DNA of 44,533 nucleotides, from contig CAZJIS010000006.1 in NCBI GenBank assembly GCA_964546125.1, positions 1 through 44,533 on the forward strand. Reading direction: 5' to 3'. A model generated the notes under the pieces. That model was not told where the DNA came from. It made no database searches and saw only the letters and a list, made by a program, of their open reading frames with translations. Shown here in pieces: positions 41,084 through 44,533 of this stretch. Position 1 is the first letter of the stretch. Each line of letters opens with the position of its first letter. The position numbers and the translations under genes are program-made. The DNA comes from Phil1 sp964546125. Its GTDB lineage: Bacteria; Bacillota; Clostridia; Christensenellales; CAG-138.

Positions 41084-44000
41084 TCATTTGCGCGCGACGC
41101 CGAGTGTCACGCTTTCGCCGTTGACATCCCACTCTTTGACAAAGCCCGCGGGAACAGTTTGGGCGATGGCATCGGCGAGCGTATCGGCGGCGATCTCTTT
41201 TTTAAAGCGGGCGAAGATTTCCGCGATGCGCGGGCTGCCCGCATAGGTAATCACGATGTGGTCGGTCACCTGAAAATCGGCCTCGCGGCGCATGGTCTGC
41301 ACCTTGGAAACAAGCTCGCGCACGAAGCCCTCGTCGATGAGCGCGGGCGTGAGGTTCGTATCGAGCACGACCGAAAGCTCGCGCTCGCTTTCGCTCACAA
41401 AGCCCGCCTTTTGCACGGGCTCCACGAGCACATCCTCGGGAGAGAGGGAAACCATGACGCCCTCAAGCTCGCATTCATAAGGCGCGCCCCGTTTGTGCGC
41501 GGCGACGACGAGGTCGCCCACGCCCTCGCCCTGCAAGAAGGCGTTGATCTTCGGTAAAATCTTGCCGTAGCGCGGCCCGAGGGTCTTGAGCTGCGGCTTT
41601 GCTTTGTAGGAGATGAAGGCACTTGCGTCCTCCACAAACTCCACGGCCTTGACGTTGAGCTCATCGGCGATGATGGCGACGAACATCCCCCCGAGCCTTT
41701 TGCCCTGCACAAACATGCGCGCGAGCGGCTGACGGTTCTTGCGCGCGGCTTGGTTGCGCGCGCTGCGGCCCAGCACCACGATTTCGAGCGCCGCGTCCAT
41801 GTCCCTTTCAAGCGCGGCGTCGATGAGGCTTTCATCCGCCGCGGGGAAATCGCACAGGTGCACGCTCTCGGGGGCCGCGGGGTCTACGCCGCGCACGATG
41901 TTTTGGTAGATCTGCTCGCCCAGGAACGGCGTATAGGGCGCGCAAAGATGCGCCATCGTGCAAAGCGCGGTGTAGAGCGTCATGTAGGCCGCTTCTTTAT
42001 CCGCGGTCATCCCGCTTCCCCAGAAGCGCTCGCGGCAGCGGCGCACATACCAGTTGGAAAGATCGTCCGTAAAGCGCGCGATCTCCCGCGCGCCCTCGGT
42101 GATGCGGTAATGGGCAAGGTTTTCATCCACCTCGCGCACGAGGGTATTGAGGCGCGAAAGAAGCCAGCGGTCCATCGCCGAAAGGTTCTCGCGCACAAGC
42201 TCATGCTTTGTGGGATCAAAGCCGTCGATTTCGGCGTAGAGCACATAGAACGCATAGGTGTTCCACAGCGTGCCCATGAACTTGCGCTGCGCCTCGCTCA
42301 CAGCTTCGGGCGAGAAGCGGCTCGGCAGCCACGGCGCGGAACCGGTATAGAAATACCAGCGCACGGCGTCGGCCCCCTGCGCATCGAGCACGGTCCACGG
42401 ATCGACCACATTGCCCTTGTGCTTGCTCATCTTCTGCCCGTCCTTATCGCCCACATGGCCGAGCACGATGCAGTTCAAAAAGCTCGGTTCGTCAAAAAGG
42501 CAGGTTGAGATCGCAAGCAGCGTGTAGAACCAGCCGCGCGTTTGGTCGAGCGCCTCGCTGATGAAATCGGCGGGGTAGCGCTCTTGGAACTCCCTTTTAT
42601 TTTCAAAAGGATAGTGCCACTGCGCAAAGGGCATGGAGCCGGAATCGAACCAGCAGTCGATCACGGCTTTTTCGCGCCGCATCACGCCGCCGCATTTGGA
42701 GCAGGCAAACGTGATCGGGTCGAGGAAGGGCTTATGAAGCTCGATGTTCCCGGGCGTGCCGGGCGCGGCGTTGAGAAGCTCCTGCCGCGAGCCGATGACA
42801 TGGATCTGCCCGCAATCTTCACAGGTCCACACCGGAAGGGGCGTGCCCCAATACCGCTCGCGCGAGAGACCCCAATCGATGACATTCTCAAGAAAGTTGC
42901 CCATGCGTCCTTCCTTGATGGTTTCGGGCATCCAGTTGACGCGGCGGTTGTATTCGATGAGCTTATCCTTCACGGCCGTCATCTTGATGAACCAGCTTTC
43001 GCGGGCATAGTAGATCAACGGCGTGTCGCAGCGCCAGCAATGGGGATAGCTGTGCTCGAATTCGGGCGCCGCAAAAAGCTTATGATCCTTTGCGAGGTCG
43101 TCAAGGATCAACGGGTCCGCACTTTTGACGAACGTGCCCGCCCAAGGGGTTTCCTCCGTCATGTTGCCGCGCGTATCCACAAACTGCACGAAGGGCATGT
43201 CGTGGACGCGGCAGATGCGGTAGTCGTCCTCGCCGAACGCCGGCGCGTTGTGGACGATGCCCGTGCCGTCATCCGCGGTGACGTAACCGTCGGCCACCAC
43301 ATAATGGCCGCGCTTGCCGGTTTTCCGGGCTGCCTCGGCGGTGCAGGCGAACAGCGGCTCATACTCCCTGCCGATGAGCGCGCTGCCCGGATATTCCAAA
43401 ACGATCTTCGCCCCTTCGCCGAGCACCTTTTCCACAAGCTCCCTGGCGAGAATGAAGCGTTCGCCGTCCTTTTCGGCGGTGCAGTAGGCGATGTTCGCGT
43501 TGACGCACAGGCAAACGTTGGAAGGAAGCGTCCAGGGCGTGGTGGTCCAGGCAAGGTAGGAGGCGTTTTCATCCTTGCAGCGGAAGCGCACCGTGGCGGA
43601 TTTCTCCTTCACATCTTTATAGCCCTGCGCGACCTCGTGGCTCGAGAGCGCCGTGCCGCAGCGCGGGCAGTAGGGCACGACCTTGTGCCCCTTATACAAA
43701 AGGCCCTTGTCGTGGATGGTCTTGAGCGCCCACCACTCGGATTCGATATAATCATCCTCATAGGTGACGTAGGGGTGCTCCATATCGGCCCAGAAGCCCA
43801 CGCGCTCGCTCATCTGTTCCCAATCGGTCTTATATTTCCAAACCGATTCCTTGCATTTGGCGAGGAACGGCTCCACGCCATAGGCTTCGATCTGCTCCTT
43901 GCCATCGAGCCCCAGCGCCTTTTCAACTTCAAGCTCCACGGGAAGGCCGTGCGTATCCCAGCCGGCCTTTCGCAGCACATCATAGCCCTTCATCGTGCGG

Positions 44001-44212
44001 TAGCGCGGGATGATATCCTTGATGGCGCGCGTGAGGATGTGGCCGATGTGGGGCTTGCCGTTGGCGGTGGGCGGCCCGTCGTAAAACGTATATTTAGGCG
44101 CGCCGCGGCGCAGCGCGACACTTTTTTTGAAGATATCTTCCTTTTGCCAGAATGCGAGCGTTTCCCTCTCGCGCGCCGCAAAGTCGAGCGACGTCGGAAC
44201 CTTTGTGTACAT
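41084..44212 (-). CDS. ileS: Isoleucine-tRNA ligase (eukaryotic-type IleS2)
   Basis: 1042 residues, against ~930 for the common bacterial form. HIGH is at 55-58 (GKPHIGHIL), KMSKHKGN is the second ATP motif; the CP1 editing domain (WTTTPWTLPSN) and a C-terminal domain follow. HIGHILTRAIKDIIPRYRTMKGYDV is typical of the IleS2 branch, which resembles the eukaryotic enzyme and is often less sensitive to mupirocin. GGGAGG precedes ATG 44212. The gene is controlled by a T-box leader. Confidence 0.96.
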   Translation of the reverse strand: MYTKVPTSLDFAARERETLAFWQKEDIFKKSVALRRGAPKYTFYDGPPTANGKPHIGHILTRAIKDIIPRYRTMKGYDVLRKAGWDTHGLPVELEVEKALGLDGKEQIEAYGVEPFLAKCKESVWKYKTDWEQMSERVGFWADMEHPYVTYEDDYIESEWWALKTIHDKGLLYKGHKVVPYCPRCGTALSSHEVAQGYKDVKEKSATVRFRCKDENASYLAWTTTPWTLPSNVCLCVNANIAYCTAEKDGERFILARELVEKVLGEGAKIVLEYPGSALIGREYEPLFACTAEAARKTGKRGHYVVADGYVTADDGTGIVHNAPAFGEDDYRICRVHDMPFVQFVDTRGNMTEETPWAGTFVKSADPLILDDLAKDHKLFAAPEFEHSYPHCWRCDTPLIYYARESWFIKMTAVKDKLIEYNRRVNWMPETIKEGRMGNFLENVIDWGLSRERYWGTPLPVWTCEDCGQIHVIGSRQELLNAAPGTPGNIELHKPFLDPITFACSKCGGVMRREKAVIDCWFDSGSMPFAQWHYPFENKREFQERYPADFISEALDQTRGWFYTLLAISTCLFDEPSFLNCIVLGHVGDKDGQKMSKHKGNVVDPWTVLDAQGADAVRWYFYTGSAPWLPSRFSPEAVSEAQRKFMGTLWNTYAFYVLYAEIDGFDPTKHELVRENLSAMDRWLLSRLNTLVREVDENLAHYRITEGAREIARFTDDLSNWYVRRCRERFWGSGMTADKEAAYMTLYTALCTMAHLCAPYTPFLGEQIYQNIVRGVDPAAPESVHLCDFPAADESLIDAALERDMDAALEIVVLGRSARNQAARKNRQPLARMFVQGKRLGGMFVAIIADELNVKAVEFVEDASAFISYKAKPQLKTLGPRYGKILPKINAFLQGEGVGDLVVAAHKRGAPYECELEGVMVSLSPEDVLVEPVQKAGFVSESERELSVVLDTNLTPALIDEGFVRELVSKVQTMRREADFQVTDHIVITYAGSPRIAEIFARFKKEIAADTLADAIAQTVPAGFVKEWDVNGESVTLGVARK

Positions 44213-44222
44213 ATTGCCTCCC

Positions 44223-44466
44223 CAAAATAAAAAATAGCGCCCCTGCACGGGACGCGAATTCGCGCGGTACCACCCGAGTTGGCACAAATGCCCTCTCACG
44301 CGCTGTAACGTGCGCACACGGCGGGGCTTACGCAATCCCCATGGGGGATCTTCCGCCTCCGCGCTCGCGGGCGATGCGTGTTTTTCCCTTTCCCGCCGCG
44401 CTTACACCTGCCGCGGCTCGCTGTGGGGCGGTGAAAAACCGTGTGTCCCGCTCAAAGCTTTCCGAT
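44223..44466 (-). promoter_or_regulatory. Isoleucine T-box leader of ileS
   Basis: On the minus strand the antiterminator carries GGGTGGTACCGCG (complement of 44263-44275), the T-box that pairs with the tRNA acceptor end. A terminator stem, GCGTCCC with GGGGCGC (44249-44255 with 44237-44243), and a T-rich run follow. Stem I is readable: base GCGGG/CCCGC (44447-44451 with 44367-44371) and upper GTTTTTC/GAAAAAC (44433-44439 with 44380-44386). The loop between them holds the specifier ATC (complement of 44373-44375), an isoleucine codon. Uncharged tRNA(Ile) should allow read-through. Confidence 0.92.
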
Positions 44467-44471
44467 TGTGC

Positions 44472-44501
44472 ATTATAATATGCAACAGGAGCGCGTGTCA
44501 A
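44472..44501 (-). promoter_or_regulatory. Promoter of ileS
   Basis: On the minus strand TTGACA (44496-44501), 18 nt, TATAAT (44472-44477), both consensus. The start near 44466 precedes the T-box. Confidence 0.8.
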
Positions 44502-44533
44502 CCACCGGGGCGGACAGGCCTTGCAGATTCCCC

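Noticed and set aside
42542..44230. 562-residue plus-strand open frame opposite ileS
   Set aside because: Antisense shadow of the ileS coding sequence; composition is not protein-like.

Overview
The window reads as chromosomal DNA of a GC-rich, anaerobic, Gram-positive bacterium of the class Clostridia. Pointers are a sporulation sigma factor of the SigK type with a pro-sequence, RNase J and YlbF, a T-box leader on ileS, a CD1247-type protein beside efp, a VanW-domain protein, a C_GCAxxG_C_C redox protein, GGAGG ribosome binding sites almost throughout, and TTGnnn-17-TATAAT promoters. I cannot name the genus. A run of exactly 100 N (29914-30013) inside a P-type ATPase gene shows that this is a scaffolded draft assembly. 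No tRNA, rRNA, CRISPR array, insertion sequence or prophage was seen.

Layout. 1-2240: ROK-type repressor divergent from a BadF-type sugar kinase, probably amino-sugar use, plus the first codons of a further gene at the left edge. 2380-6600: a visibly AT-richer block with a Crp/Fnr regulator divergent from a NapH-like membrane ferredoxin, then an MFS transporter, a family-4-like uracil-DNA glycosylase and a GNAT acetyltransferase. 6700-8190: a two-gene signalling unit, V4R sensor protein plus diguanylate cyclase. 8530-10973: yqeC-yqeB-xdhC, the maturation set for selenium-dependent molybdenum hydroxylases, without the hydroxylase. 11042-14156 (minus strand): MTA/SAH deaminase, HD phosphohydrolase, permuted papain-like protein and YbaK editing protein. 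14244-18108: a degenerate glycerate-kinase-like protein with an extra N-terminal domain, then a minus-strand hypothetical protein, D-lyxose ketol-isomerase and PfkB kinase unit.

18229-24874 is the housekeeping core: asnS, the CD1247-like gene with efp, sigK, and the rnj-ylbF-mltG operon. 25058-29106 holds a VanW protein, a PLP aminotransferase, a ThyX-like protein and L-rhamnose mutarotase. 29206-33797 holds a Ca2+-type P-ATPase (with the assembly gap), a GNAT protein and IMP dehydrogenase. 33915-37290 holds the Pit phosphate transporter with its DUF47 partner, and the dipeptidase PepV. 37357-40114 is uppP, preceded by a ~240-nt leader with six successive hairpins, followed by a GH13 glucosidase. 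The right end carries a CBS-pair protein, a C_GCAxxG_C_C protein and a eukaryotic-type ileS under an isoleucine T-box with a readable ATC specifier.

The most interesting items are the structured uppP leader, the glycerate-kinase-like protein with altered catalytic motifs, the V4R/GGDEF pair, the hydroxylase maturation set without its client, and the phased GCG/T-tract repeats upstream of the pit promoter. Nothing here is clearly a new defence or mobile system.
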